Part shown: one piece after another, positions 38,142-47,903 of the stretch
How positions within the stretch are numbered: position 1 is the first letter of the stretch
Layout of the letters: each line of letters begins with the position of its first letter
DNA from: Cytophagales bacterium
Lineage (GTDB): Bacteria; Bacteroidota; Bacteroidia; Cytophagales; Cyclobacteriaceae
Length of the DNA: 64,000 bases
Assembly: GCA_013298505.1 (NCBI GenBank)
Contig: JAAFHY010000006.1
Location: forward strand, 1 to 64,000
Reading direction: 5' to 3'
The notes under the pieces: generated by a model
The model's input: only the letters and a program-made list of their open reading frames with translations
Databases searched by the model: none
What the model was told of the DNA's origin: nothing
Position numbers and translations under genes: made by a program

Positions 38142-39403
38142 TGGGCAACTCTTCTCCGCTAGCCGAACGCATGCGCCCTTCTAGGTTAGAAGACTTGGTA
38201 GGGCAAAGTCATTTGGTGGGAAAGAACGGAATTATCAGAAAAGCAATTGAAACAGGCAATGTGCCTTCCATGATTTTGTGGGGACCGCCCGGAGTGGGCA
38301 AAACCACCATCGCCAATATTATTGCCAATGAAGTAAAGCGACCTTTTCATATTTTAAGTGCGGTGAGCGCGGGCGTGAAAGATGTTCGCGAGATTATTGA
38401 AAAAGCAAAATATACCAACCGTGCGATTTTGTTTATTGATGAGATACATCGCTTCAATAAATCGCAACAAGATGCATTACTCGGAGCAGTTGAAAAAGGA
38501 ACCATTACCCTAATTGGTGCCACTACCGAAAACCCTTCATTTGAAGTCAATTCCGCTTTGCTTTCGCGATGCCAAGTATATGTTTTAAAAGGATTGACTG
38601 AAGATGAGCTGATCGAACTGGCAGAGCATGCCATTCAAAAAGATGACGAATTGAAAAATCGCGCCATCGTTATTAAAGAACGGCAAGCACTCATCAATAT
38701 CTCTGGTGGCGATGCGCGCAAACTTCTTAACCTCATCGATTTAATTGCCGAAGCGACTGCGGGTGCTGTGGTCATTACCGATGAACTGGTGATGAACGTG
38801 GCCCAGAAACACATTGCCATTTATGATAAAAGTGGCGAGCAACACTATGATATTATTTCTGCTTTCATCAAATCCATCCGCGGCAGCGACCCCAACGCAG
38901 CCGTTTACTATTTGGCACGCATGGTGGAGGGAGGCGAAGATGTGAAATTCATTGCCCGCAGAATGGTGATATTGGCCAGCGAAGACATTGGTAACGCCAA
39001 CCCGACCGCACTCGTGATGGCCACCAGCGCCTTTCAAGCCGTCAATGTAATTGGGTATCCGGAAGCAAGGATTATTCTATCGCAATGTGCCACTTACTTA
39101 GCCAGTTCACCTAAAAGCAATGCCAGCTACATGGCTATTGAAAATGCGTTGAAGGCCGTAAACGATTTGGGCGATTTGCCCGTTCCATTATCTGTGCGTA
39201 ACTCGCCTACCAAGCTGATGAAAGATCTAGGCTATGGAAAGAATTATCAGTATGCTCACAACTTTGAAAACAATTTTGTGAATATGGAATTTTTACCAGA
39301 ACAACTGCAAGGCAGCAAATTTTACGACCCGTGCAATAACCCACGCGAGAATGAGTTACGGAATTACTTGAAGAATTTGTGGAAGGAGAAGTATGGTTAC
39401 TAA
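38138..39403 (+). CDS. rarA: Replication-associated recombination protein A (MgsA/RarA AAA+ ATPase)
   Basis: LAERMRPSRLEDLVGQSHLVG, WGPPGVGKTTIA, LFIDEIHRFNKSQQDALL, IGATTENPSFEVNSALLSRC; start at ATG 38138. Confidence 0.96.
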   Translation: MMGNSSPLAERMRPSRLEDLVGQSHLVGKNGIIRKAIETGNVPSMILWGPPGVGKTTIANIIANEVKRPFHILSAVSAGVKDVREIIEKAKYTNRAILFIDEIHRFNKSQQDALLGAVEKGTITLIGATTENPSFEVNSALLSRCQVYVLKGLTEDELIELAEHAIQKDDELKNRAIVIKERQALINISGGDARKLLNLIDLIAEATAGAVVITDELVMNVAQKHIAIYDKSGEQHYDIISAFIKSIRGSDPNAAVYYLARMVEGGEDVKFIARRMVILASEDIGNANPTALVMATSAFQAVNVIGYPEARIILSQCATYLASSPKSNASYMAIENALKAVNDLGDLPVPLSVRNSPTKLMKDLGYGKNYQYAHNFENNFVNMEFLPEQLQGSKFYDPCNNPRENELRNYLKNLWKEKYGY

Positions 39404-39520
39404 TTTGAAAATGATGCAATTTGAAGATTTGAAAATGTGTCAACTTGAAATTTTACTCTCCAGAAGATGACCAGCATCCAGTAACTAGAAACCTGTATCC
39501 AGTAACCAGCAACCACCCCC

Positions 39521-41596
39521 GTGCAACGCCTCCAATTTGAATATTCGCCATTCTTCATCCTGATCTGCATTGCAGTGGGGTGGGTCTATGCATACATTTT
39601 ATATCGTTCCAATTATTCTTGGAGCAAGAAGGTAAATAGAGTTCTTTTTGCACTTCGCCTAGTGGTTGTTTCGCTTATTGCTTTTTTATTTCTCGGGCCG
39701 ATTTTAAAATTAGTTTCGAACCAATTCGAAAAGCCAACGGTAGTATTTCTGATAGATAATTCAACTTCAATTAAAGCGGCACTTGATTCTGCTAAAAGAA
39801 ACGAGTTCGTTAATCAATTGTCAAAAGTGAAGAGTGAAATGGTAAAAGCGGGTTATGAAGTTGTTTCGCAAGACATTGCTAACAATACCATCGAAAAAGT
39901 AAACTTCAATCAGCCTCAATCAGACATTGCGTCAGCAATTAAAAACGTAGCAACTTCATATGAAGGGAAAAATCTAAGCCGAATCGTACTCATCAGCGAT
40001 GGGATTTACAATATGGGCGCATCACCAATTTATAATCAGTCGACTATTCCCATTTCAACCATGGGCATTGGCGATACTACTGAGCATGCTGATGTATTAG
40101 TGAAGGATGTAGTTTACAATAAAGTGGTTTATCAAGGAAATAAATTTCCGATTCGGGTAGAGGTGCTTACACAAGGATTCTCAAATTTAGATCTGAAAGT
40201 GCAAGTAAGTAGTAATAATAGAATCGTAGAGCGTCAACAAAAGAATACAGCCAGCAACCGACTGGCACAGTTTGAGTTTTTAGTAGAAGCAAAAGACAAA
40301 GGCATTCAGCGTTATGATATTTTAGTTGATCCTGTAAAGGGAGAATTAAATCGCACCAATAACCGAAGTACTATTTTTGTTGAAGTAGTAGAAGGCAGAA
40401 AGAAAATATTATTGGTTGCGCCTGCACCACACCCAGATATTAAGGCCATACGTTCAGTAATTGAAAAGAATGCTAATTACGAATTTAAGTTTTACATTCC
40501 TGGCTTTTCTAAAATTGAGCAAGCATGGTTGAAGCCAGAGAATATTGAGTTGGCCATTTTTCATCAGATGGCAGATCGCCAAGGTAAAACCACGCCAACT
40601 CTTCAACTTTTTCAAAAAAGCAAGGCCTCGTTATTTTTTATCTTAGGAGCACAGTCTAATCTAAGGCAGTTGCAGTCTCTTCAAATCCCCCTTTCTTTTG
40701 AAAATAACGGGCAGTGGGATCAGGTTTCGCCAGTAGTTAATGCATCCTTTAGGAATTTCGATTTTCCAGATAATGTAAGCGGAGTCTTTGCAAAATACCC
40801 ACCTATCGAAGTTCCGTTTGGCAAATTCAAACACCCCGCAAATGTTTCTGTTTTGCTTTTTCAACAAATAGGAAGTGTAGTAACAGACCGACCCTTGCTT
40901 GCTACTTGGGAGAACGAGAATCAAAAAATGGCAGCTTTGCTTGGGGAGGGAATTTGGCAATGGAGATTGAATGAATTTAGAGAAGTCGAAAAAACCGAAA
41001 CATTTGATGACACTTTTTTAAAACTCTTTCAATACCTCAGTACAACGAACGATAAGCGAAAATTCAAATCATTTCCTACTCAAAGCGAATTTTCGGAGGC
41101 CGCATCGGCAAGCATCGAAAGCCAAGTATACAACGATTTATATCAACCAATTTATGGCAATACGATTTCGATAACGCTAGTTAACGAACAAAATGAAAGC
41201 ACCAACTATCAGTACGTAACAAGTCCCGGTGGCACCCGTTACGAAATTGGTGGGTTAAAGGAAGGCATTTATCGCTTTATGGCAACAACAGATGTGAACG
41301 GGAAAAGTGAGAAAGCCAGTGGTCAGTTTTTAGTTCGGGCTCAAAACATTGAGATGCAAAACTTAACGGCCGATTTTGGGCTGATGAAAAAATTAGCAAC
41401 CTCTTCGGGCGGAGAATTTTTTTATCCTGACCAAATGGATTTGATGCTCACCCATCTCAAATCGCAAAGGAAAAATGCAATTATCCATACCGATGAGTCG
41501 TTCAACCCGCTCATCAATTTAAAATGGTTTTTCTTTTTGCTTTTGATGCTAATAAGTGCTGAGTGGTTTCTGAGAAAGTACTTGGGTGGGTATTGA
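39521..41596 (+). CDS. Membrane-anchored protein with vWA-like domain
   Basis: Two N-terminal TMs, MIDAS-like FLIDNSTSIKAAL, IVLISDGIYNMGASP, C-terminal TM; GTG start. Confidence 0.7.
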   Translation: MQRLQFEYSPFFILICIAVGWVYAYILYRSNYSWSKKVNRVLFALRLVVVSLIAFLFLGPILKLVSNQFEKPTVVFLIDNSTSIKAALDSAKRNEFVNQLSKVKSEMVKAGYEVVSQDIANNTIEKVNFNQPQSDIASAIKNVATSYEGKNLSRIVLISDGIYNMGASPIYNQSTIPISTMGIGDTTEHADVLVKDVVYNKVVYQGNKFPIRVEVLTQGFSNLDLKVQVSSNNRIVERQQKNTASNRLAQFEFLVEAKDKGIQRYDILVDPVKGELNRTNNRSTIFVEVVEGRKKILLVAPAPHPDIKAIRSVIEKNANYEFKFYIPGFSKIEQAWLKPENIELAIFHQMADRQGKTTPTLQLFQKSKASLFFILGAQSNLRQLQSLQIPLSFENNGQWDQVSPVVNASFRNFDFPDNVSGVFAKYPPIEVPFGKFKHPANVSVLLFQQIGSVVTDRPLLATWENENQKMAALLGEGIWQWRLNEFREVEKTETFDDTFLKLFQYLSTTNDKRKFKSFPTQSEFSEAASASIESQVYNDLYQPIYGNTISITLVNEQNESTNYQYVTSPGGTRYEIGGLKEGIYRFMATTDVNGKSEKASGQFLVRAQNIEMQNLTADFGLMKKLATSSGGEFFYPDQMDLMLTHLKSQRKNAIIHTDESFNPLINLKWFFFLLLMLISAEWFLRKYLGGY

Positions 41597-41718
41597 TTAT
41601 TTCTCTTGAAAGTCCTTTCTGGAAGAAGTAAGCTCTTTTTTTTCATAATTTTGAAATCGCTGTTTCCAGCGTACGTCTTCCTTCATATTGTTTATATTTT
41701 GGTACTCCCGTATGAATT

Positions 41719-42417
41719 TTACAATCCTTTCGCCACTTCCTCCCAATTTACCACATTCCACCAGTTCGCCACGTATTCATTTCTCTTGTTTTGATATTTC
41801 AGGTAATAAGCATGTTCCCAAACATCCAACGCGAGCAATGGGGTTCCTTTTAATTCGCACAGATCCATTAAAGGATTATCTTGATTTGGTGTAGAACCTA
41901 TTTTCAGCTTTCCATCATCGTTTACCAACCAAGCCCAGCCCGAACCAAAACGCTTCATTGTAGCATCGGTAAATAGCTCTTTAAATTTTTCAAATGAACC
42001 AAACGCTCCATGGATTGCGTCCGCTACTTTGCCAGTGGGTGCTCCTCCGCCACTAGGTTTCATCACTTGCCAAAAAAAGTTATGGTTGTAAACACCTCCA
42101 CCGTTGTTTCGTGCTTTTGCGGAAAGCTTGGATACATTGGCAAAAAAGTCTTTTTCGTTTTCAAACCCGATTTTGTCAGCCGCTACGGCCTCGTTTACAT
42201 TCTTTACGTATGCTGAGTGGTGCTTGCTGTAATGAATCTCCATCGTCATGGCATCGATATATGGCTCTAGAGCATTATAGGCATACGGCAATTTCACTTG
42301 CGTAAATTGCAAAGTAGTAGCAGCAAATAATTCAGTTGGGTTAAGAGCGCTAGCAATTACGCCAGCAGCTGAAACTTTCAATGCATCTTTCACAAATTCC
42401 CTTCTATTCGTTTTCAT
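41719..42417 (-). CDS. Exported Fe/Mn superoxide dismutase
   Basis: NRREFVKDALKVSAAG Tat-like leader; MTMEIHYSKHHSAYVKNVN, GGGVYNHNFFWQVM, GSGWAWLVND, LALDVWEHAYYLKYQNKR. Confidence 0.93.
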   Translation of the reverse strand: MKTNRREFVKDALKVSAAGVIASALNPTELFAATTLQFTQVKLPYAYNALEPYIDAMTMEIHYSKHHSAYVKNVNEAVAADKIGFENEKDFFANVSKLSAKARNNGGGVYNHNFFWQVMKPSGGGAPTGKVADAIHGAFGSFEKFKELFTDATMKRFGSGWAWLVNDDGKLKIGSTPNQDNPLMDLCELKGTPLLALDVWEHAYYLKYQNKRNEYVANWWNVVNWEEVAKGL

Positions 42418-42546
42418 GTGTTTATAATTTTAATTCCAGATACTAGACATTTGATTCTTGTAATAACTGGTAACTTGTTGCCAGTTATCTTCCTCTAAAA
42501 TTACTTATTTTTTTCTAGCTTGCATTAACCAAAAACCATACAGTAT

Positions 42547-43518
42547 ATGGCAGACGTATTGTACGATGAAGTCCCCTCGCTAGACTTGGCCGACTTTACA
42601 TCAGGAAGCCCTGACAAGAAAAAAAAGTTTGTGCAAGATTTAGGCACGGCTTATAACAATATCGGCTTTGTAGCCCTCCGCAACCACTACCTCACCGATG
42701 ATTTATCTGCAAAACTTTATGACTGCATCAAAAAGTTTTTTGCACTGCCCGATACTGTAAAGCAACAATATGAGATTGCTGGATTAGCAGGGCAAAGAGG
42801 CTACATTGGCAAAGGAAAAGAACATGCCAAGGGCCGCAACACTGGCGACTTAAAAGAATTTTATCATGTAGGGCAAGAAGTGAAGGATAGCGATCCCATC
42901 AAAAGTGAATACCCCAATAACGTTTGGCCAAAGGAGTTGCCCGAGTTTGAAAATATTGCCCTAGAAGTATACCAGCGATTGGAAAAAACAGGCGTTCAAA
43001 TGTTGCAAGCCATTGCTTTGTATTTGAATCTACCCGAAGATTACTTTGACAAAAAAGTAAAACACGGCAACAGTATTCTTCGTCCGATTCACTATTTCCC
43101 AATCGAAAATCCCGATGCCGTGCCTGCCGATGCCGTGCGCGCAGCCGAGCATGGCGACATCAATTTGATTACGCTCTTGATGGGCGCCAGTGCCGATGGG
43201 TTGCAAGTATTAAGGCGCGATGGTAAGTGGATACCCATTACTGCATTGCCCGAACAACTGGTGGTGAATGTAGGTGACATGCTTGAACGATTGACCAACA
43301 AAAAATTAAAATCAACGATCCATCGTGTGGTGAATCCGCCACGCGAGCACATGAATAAGCCACGTTATTCTATTCCTTTTTTTATGCACCCCCGCTCAGA
43401 AATGAGTTTGTCTGCTTTGCCGAGTTGCGTTTCAAGTGAATTTCCGAAGCAATGGCAAGACATTACGGCTGGTGATTTCTTAAACCAACGGTTGCGCGAA
43501 ATTGGTTTAAAGAAATAA
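42547..43518 (+). CDS. 2-oxoglutarate/Fe(II)-dependent dioxygenase (isopenicillin N synthase-like)
   Basis: VPSLDLADF, GQRGYIGKGKEHA, AAEHGDINLITLLMGASADGLQVLRRDGKWIPI, STIHRVVNPP, RYSIPFFMHP. Confidence 0.92.
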   Translation: MADVLYDEVPSLDLADFTSGSPDKKKKFVQDLGTAYNNIGFVALRNHYLTDDLSAKLYDCIKKFFALPDTVKQQYEIAGLAGQRGYIGKGKEHAKGRNTGDLKEFYHVGQEVKDSDPIKSEYPNNVWPKELPEFENIALEVYQRLEKTGVQMLQAIALYLNLPEDYFDKKVKHGNSILRPIHYFPIENPDAVPADAVRAAEHGDINLITLLMGASADGLQVLRRDGKWIPITALPEQLVVNVGDMLERLTNKKLKSTIHRVVNPPREHMNKPRYSIPFFMHPRSEMSLSALPSCVSSEFPKQWQDITAGDFLNQRLREIGLKK

Positions 43519-43522
43519 GCAA

Positions 43523-44719
43523 TTGAAGGAGCAAGTCCGCTATAGCGATTTTTTAAAAGATGTGCTGCTACTTTCTGTTTCCAGTTTTGGTGGACCGCAA
43601 GCACACATTGCACATTTTCAAAATGTATTAGCAAAGAAAAAAAACTACGTAACAGAAGAAGAACTGATTGAACTAAATGCCATCTGTCAGGTATTGCCGG
43701 GTCCTACTTCAACTCAAACTCTTTCGGCAGTTGGCTATAAACTGGGCGGCCCTAATCTCGCTTATCTGACCTTGTTAATTTGGATGTTGCCGTCCGTGAT
43801 CATTATGACAGCTGCTGGTTTATTAATTGCAAGCTTTGAATCGAAGCAGGTTTCGCTAGCGTTCACACGATTCATTCAGCCGATGGCCGTTGGCTTTGTA
43901 GCGTTTGCTGCCTATACAATAAGTAAAAAAGCAATCACCCGATTTAGGGCTGTATTGATTATGATCGGAGCGGGGGTTGCATCGTATTTTATTAGAACGC
44001 CATTTGTGTTCCCTATTACATTGGTTATCGCGGGAGCGATAACGGCCTTTAACTATAAAGCTCACCCGCGCGAGATTAAAAAGAAATTCGAAGTTAAATG
44101 GGCCAATCTACTGTTATGGATAGGTGTGTTAGTATTGGCCGCGGTACTAGGCAGTTTTACAAAGTTAAATCCGTCCTATTTACCTATTCGATTGTTCGAA
44201 AATTTTTATCGGAATGGAAGTTTGATATTTGGCGGTGGTCAAGTGTTGACACCCTTGCTCTATACCGAGTTTGTGCAGTATGCCCCCAAGCACTACTTGT
44301 CTCACGAAGAATTTCTTTCGGGATATGCGTTAGCTCAATCTTTGCCTGGTCCTGTTTTTTCATTTAGCGCTTACATAGGTGCATTGGCGATGCGAGATGG
44401 CGGAATGGGGGGATCTATTTTAGGAGCGATAATGTCTGCCGCAGGGATTTTTTTACCGGGCACATTCCTTATTTTTTTTATGATTAGGATATGGGAAAGT
44501 CTCAAAAAATATCGACCCATCCGAGCTTCGTTAGAGGGCATTCATGCTGCCAGCGCAGGCTTAATAGCGGCTGGTGCAATCATATTGTTTCAGCCTTTGC
44601 AGATAAACTTTTTAAATGTGGCATTTACTATTGGCACTTTTTGTTTGATGGCTTTTACAAAAGTACCCTCGTGGGCAGTTATTGTACTTGGATTGATTTT
44701 AGGATTTGCTATTAAATGA
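43523..44719 (+). CDS. chrA: Chromate transporter (two-domain ChrA)
   Basis: FGGPQAHIAHFQ, INAICQVLPGPTSTQTLSAVGYKLGG, FGGGQVLTPLLYTEFV, YALAQSLPGPVFSFSAYIGALAM. Confidence 0.92.
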   Translation: MKEQVRYSDFLKDVLLLSVSSFGGPQAHIAHFQNVLAKKKNYVTEEELIELNAICQVLPGPTSTQTLSAVGYKLGGPNLAYLTLLIWMLPSVIIMTAAGLLIASFESKQVSLAFTRFIQPMAVGFVAFAAYTISKKAITRFRAVLIMIGAGVASYFIRTPFVFPITLVIAGAITAFNYKAHPREIKKKFEVKWANLLLWIGVLVLAAVLGSFTKLNPSYLPIRLFENFYRNGSLIFGGGQVLTPLLYTEFVQYAPKHYLSHEEFLSGYALAQSLPGPVFSFSAYIGALAMRDGGMGGSILGAIMSAAGIFLPGTFLIFFMIRIWESLKKYRPIRASLEGIHAASAGLIAAGAIILFQPLQINFLNVAFTIGTFCLMAFTKVPSWAVIVLGLILGFAIK

Positions 44720-44752
44720 AAAAGCCCCAAAATAGTGGGGCTTTTAAAAAAT
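44720..44752. terminator. Rho-independent terminator downstream of chrA
   Basis: AAAAGCCCC (44720-44728) / GGGGCTTTT (44737-44745). Confidence 0.75.
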
Positions 44753-44767
44753 CTTATTTTGAAAGGA

Positions 44768-45442
44768 TTATCCCAGCTTAAACTGAATTGGCAATGTATA
44801 GCGTTGCTTAACGGCTTTACCTCTTTGCTTTCCAGGATTCCAAGCAGGTGCACTTTGCATTACGCGAGCGGCTTCTTCATCGCAACCTGCTCCAATACCT
44901 TTTATAACTTTCACATCGGTAATAGATCCATCTTTACCTATCACAAATTGGACGAACACTTTCCCTTCTACGCCCATTCTTCTTGCTTGAGCTGGGTATT
45001 TCATTTTTTCACCAATGTATTTATAAAATGCGGGCATTCCACCTTTTGGGGCAGCGGTTTCTTCAACTACTGTAAAGATTTCGTCTACTTCTTCTTTGGG
45101 CTCTTCAGCCACTACGGTTACGGCTTCTACTTTAGTATCTTCAGTAACCTCCACATCGAACTTAATATTCAAATCTTCTTTTATTTCTTCTTCATCAGGT
45201 ACTTCAACAATTTGTGGTTGCTGAATGATGGGAGCGGGTGGAGGTGGTTGCTCGGTTGGTGGCACTTCTAGCATTTCTTCAAATGTGTTGGTGCTTTTGC
45301 CCGTCAATAAATCTAGCTTTTCATCATAGCTTTTCCATTCAAAAGCCATTACTATTACAGCTAGCGTAACTAATAACCCAATACTAAAAAATAGGCCTGT
45401 TTTATTGCCTAAGTCTGCCTTCTCTGACTTTTTTGCTTCCAT
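44768..45442 (-). CDS. tonB: TonB-family energy transducer
   Basis: N-terminal TM, Pro/Glu-rich linker, YPAQARRMGVEGKVFVQFVIGKDGSITDVKVIKGIGAGCDEEAARVM. Confidence 0.92.
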   Translation of the reverse strand: MEAKKSEKADLGNKTGLFFSIGLLVTLAVIVMAFEWKSYDEKLDLLTGKSTNTFEEMLEVPPTEQPPPPAPIIQQPQIVEVPDEEEIKEDLNIKFDVEVTEDTKVEAVTVVAEEPKEEVDEIFTVVEETAAPKGGMPAFYKYIGEKMKYPAQARRMGVEGKVFVQFVIGKDGSITDVKVIKGIGAGCDEEAARVMQSAPAWNPGKQRGKAVKQRYTLPIQFKLG

Positions 45443-45462
45443 ACAATGTTAATTTAGGATTT

Positions 45463-45470
45463 CAAATATA
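45463..45470 (-). promoter_or_regulatory. Putative -7 box TATATTTG upstream of the proximal tonB paralog
   Basis: TAnnTTTG on minus strand about 20 nt upstream of the ATG. Confidence 0.4.
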
Positions 45471-45575
45471 TGAATAGAATCCTAACCTGCACACGAAGTA
45501 ACAAAAAGTTGAAAATCTTTCTGAAGGATTTTGAATAGACTAGCCTATTTAGAGCTTTAAAAATGACTGTATCTA

Positions 45576-46244
45576 TTACATTTTGAAGCTAATGGGCACA
45601 ATGCAACGCTGCTTTACTGCTTTACCCCTTTGTTTGCCTGGACTCCAATTGGGTGCTTTTTGCATTACCCGCACTGCCTCTTCATCACAGCCAGAGCCGA
45701 TTCCTTTTAGCACTTTTACTTCGCCTATAACGCCATTCTTATCTACTACAAATTGAAGGGTAACCTTTCCTTCAATGCCGAGCCTTCTTGCTTGAGGTGG
45801 ATATTTCATGGTTTCAACCAAGTACTTATAAAACGCGGGCATTCCTCCAACAGGTGATGCAGACTCCTCTACAATAGTAAAAATTTCGTCTACTTCCTCA
45901 ACAGGTGCTTCAATAGCAACTGTGTTTGATATTTCAACACGAGGAGCCTCTACATCAAAATTGATATTGACGTCTAATTGGATTTCTTCCTCATCTGGAA
46001 CTTCTACAATCTGGGGTTGTTGAACTACGGGAGCAGGTGGCGGTGGTAGCTGCTCAGTTAGCGGCACTTCGAGCAGTTCTTCAAAGGTATTAGTGCTTTT
46101 GGTTGCTAATAAATCTAACTTATCATCATAATTTCTCCACTCAAAAGCCGTGAGAATTAACCCAAGTGCAATCAAAAGGCCGATTGAAAAAAAGAGACTT
46201 TTCTTATTTCCCAAGTCTGCTTTCTGTGATTTTTTTGCTTCCAT
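45576..46244 (-). CDS. tonB: TonB-family energy transducer (tandem paralog)
   Basis: Same architecture and near-identical N- and C-terminal sequence to ORF 44768-45442. Confidence 0.92.
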   Translation of the reverse strand: MEAKKSQKADLGNKKSLFFSIGLLIALGLILTAFEWRNYDDKLDLLATKSTNTFEELLEVPLTEQLPPPPAPVVQQPQIVEVPDEEEIQLDVNINFDVEAPRVEISNTVAIEAPVEEVDEIFTIVEESASPVGGMPAFYKYLVETMKYPPQARRLGIEGKVTLQFVVDKNGVIGEVKVLKGIGSGCDEEAVRVMQKAPNWSPGKQRGKAVKQRCIVPISFKM

Positions 46245-46245
46245 A

Positions 46246-46270
46246 GTTTAGTATGCTTACAATACTAAAC
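46246..46270 (-). promoter_or_regulatory. Perfect 9-bp hairpin/palindrome abutting the tonB paralog start codon
   Basis: GTTTAGTAT-TGTAAGC-ATACTAAAC on minus strand, ending 1 nt before the ATG at 46244. Confidence 0.55.
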
Positions 46271-46339
46271 ACAAGTACGGCCAGAACTCAAATGAGTTGC
46301 TAAAATGAAGGCATCTATTTTGTTGCGAAAAAACGGAAT

Positions 46340-47077
46340 TTATTTTCGGCTGCCGTAAAACAAAGTAAAATATACCGTTGGATAGACGGCTTGGTTGGGT
46401 GCGCGCGGCATTAGTATAACTTCTTTAAAATAGGCATCAATCAAAACCCCTACCTCAAAACCAGTAACCTGACTTTTCACCACGCCCATTTCAAAGTTAA
46501 ATCCCAATTTGATGTTTCCACCCATTTGAATTTTGGAATCGCCAAGGCCTTCAAACAAATAGCCAGTGCCTAAAATATTAGAATAGTTATGTTTTGGGTT
46601 GTCTGGATTATATTGTTCAGAGACAGTATTGAACTGAGAACCTGTTTTGCGCTCAATATAGTAAGGGGCAACGATGCCGACTGATGGACCTACAGCAAGA
46701 ACTGCCTTTATCTCAATGCCCTGCTGGGGTGCTTTGGTGAATAATACCAAATCTCGGCCGTACTGAAAGCGGAAGGCAAATAGGTAATTGCTCTTCCCGA
46801 ACGTATAAAAGTTTCCTGTTTCAGGTGCCTGAATCCTTACCTCTTGCGGGTTCTTTACATTCATGATTTCAAGCCCGTAGGTGGCAAAAAGTCGCTCATT
46901 TATACGCTTAGCCTTTTTGAAGGTAAAGCCACCAATAAGCCCACCTGCTGAATTCTTATTGATGCCCCACGTAAACTCAGAATTGTACTCGTAGCTATCT
47001 TGTGTTTGGCCACGTAGATTTTGAATGGAACTAACAACAACTAGTAAAGTGATGACGGTTTTAGCGAGACTTCCCAT
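46340..47077 (-). CDS. Hypothetical secreted/outer membrane protein
   Basis: Signal peptide and beta-rich, aromatic-ended sequence (YPTVYFTLFYGSRK). Confidence 0.55.
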   Translation of the reverse strand: MGSLAKTVITLLVVVSSIQNLRGQTQDSYEYNSEFTWGINKNSAGGLIGGFTFKKAKRINERLFATYGLEIMNVKNPQEVRIQAPETGNFYTFGKSNYLFAFRFQYGRDLVLFTKAPQQGIEIKAVLAVGPSVGIVAPYYIERKTGSQFNTVSEQYNPDNPKHNYSNILGTGYLFEGLGDSKIQMGGNIKLGFNFEMGVVKSQVTGFEVGVLIDAYFKEVILMPRAPNQAVYPTVYFTLFYGSRK

Positions 47078-47145
47078 TTTTTTAAACTACTATTCCGAAA
47101 TTTAAAGTAAATAGCTAACGAAAAAAATTACTTAATCGTTTAAAT

Positions 47146-47556
47146 ATGGATACGATCGTGGCCTCGGTTGAATATGTTGGAGGATTGCGCACAGAAGCAA
47201 CCCATCTAAAATCAGCAAATAAAATTACCACCGATGCACCAACGGATAACCTCGGCAAGGGTGAAGCCTTTAGCCCCACCGACCTAGTAAGTGCTGCATT
47301 GAGTAGCTGTATGATGACGATTATGGGGCAAGTTGCAGAGCGCGAAGGTGTGGCGCTAGAGGGCTTAAAAACGGAAGTAGTTAAAGTAATGGCAGCCAAC
47401 CCACGAAGGATAGCAGAAATAAAAATTGATTTCAGTCATCCTAACCTAAACGCAACTGACATTCAAAAACAAAAACTGAAAAATGCGGCTCGTACCTGCC
47501 CTGTCGCGCTAAGCTTATCTGCTGAGTTAAAGCAAACAATAACGTTTAATTTTTAG
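47146..47556 (+). CDS. OsmC family protein
   Basis: PTDLVSAALSSCMMTIMGQVAEREGV, IKIDFSHPNL, AARTCPVALSLSAE. Confidence 0.9.
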   Translation: MDTIVASVEYVGGLRTEATHLKSANKITTDAPTDNLGKGEAFSPTDLVSAALSSCMMTIMGQVAEREGVALEGLKTEVVKVMAANPRRIAEIKIDFSHPNLNATDIQKQKLKNAARTCPVALSLSAELKQTITFNF

Positions 47557-47902
47557 ATGCTGAAATTTTCACAACTTCATTCTTCAGGTCTGAATAATTA
47601 ATGTCGAAGTGAGTGGCGTTAAAAACAACTTGGCCTTTGTTTATTAATAATACTTGAGGCGATTGATGTTCTATATTAAAGTCGGTGGCAATTTGATTAG
47701 AGATTGCTCGGTAGTTCAATAAATCTAAATAGTAAGTTTTTATAGGCATTTCTGTTGGGAGCCAATTTCTTTCGAGCCGATTAAGAGAGGTTTTACTAAT
47801 AGAGCAGGTTGTGCTGTGCTTAAACACTAGTACGGGGTTTTGATTTGAAGTAGCTTTAAGCTCGTTTAATTGTTCTGCGCTAATTATCTCTATCCATTCC
47901 AT
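47546..47902 (-). CDS. ytxJ: Bacillithiol-system thioredoxin-like protein YtxJ
   Basis: NPVLVFKHSTTCSISKTSLNRLERNW, YYLDLLNYRAISNQIATDFNIEHQSPQVLLINKGQVVF. Confidence 0.9.
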   Translation of the reverse strand: MEWIEIISAEQLNELKATSNQNPVLVFKHSTTCSISKTSLNRLERNWLPTEMPIKTYYLDLLNYRAISNQIATDFNIEHQSPQVLLINKGQVVFNATHFDINYSDLKNEVVKISASKN

Positions 47903-47903
47903 A

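Noticed and set aside
36085-39403. Chain of 4-nt overlaps ltaE-DUF3667-rarA as a functional system
   Set aside because: Looks like ordinary translational coupling of unrelated housekeeping genes.
44735-45271. 178-aa plus-strand ORF
   Set aside because: Antisense to tonB with low-complexity Phe/Tyr-rich translation; no recognisable domain.
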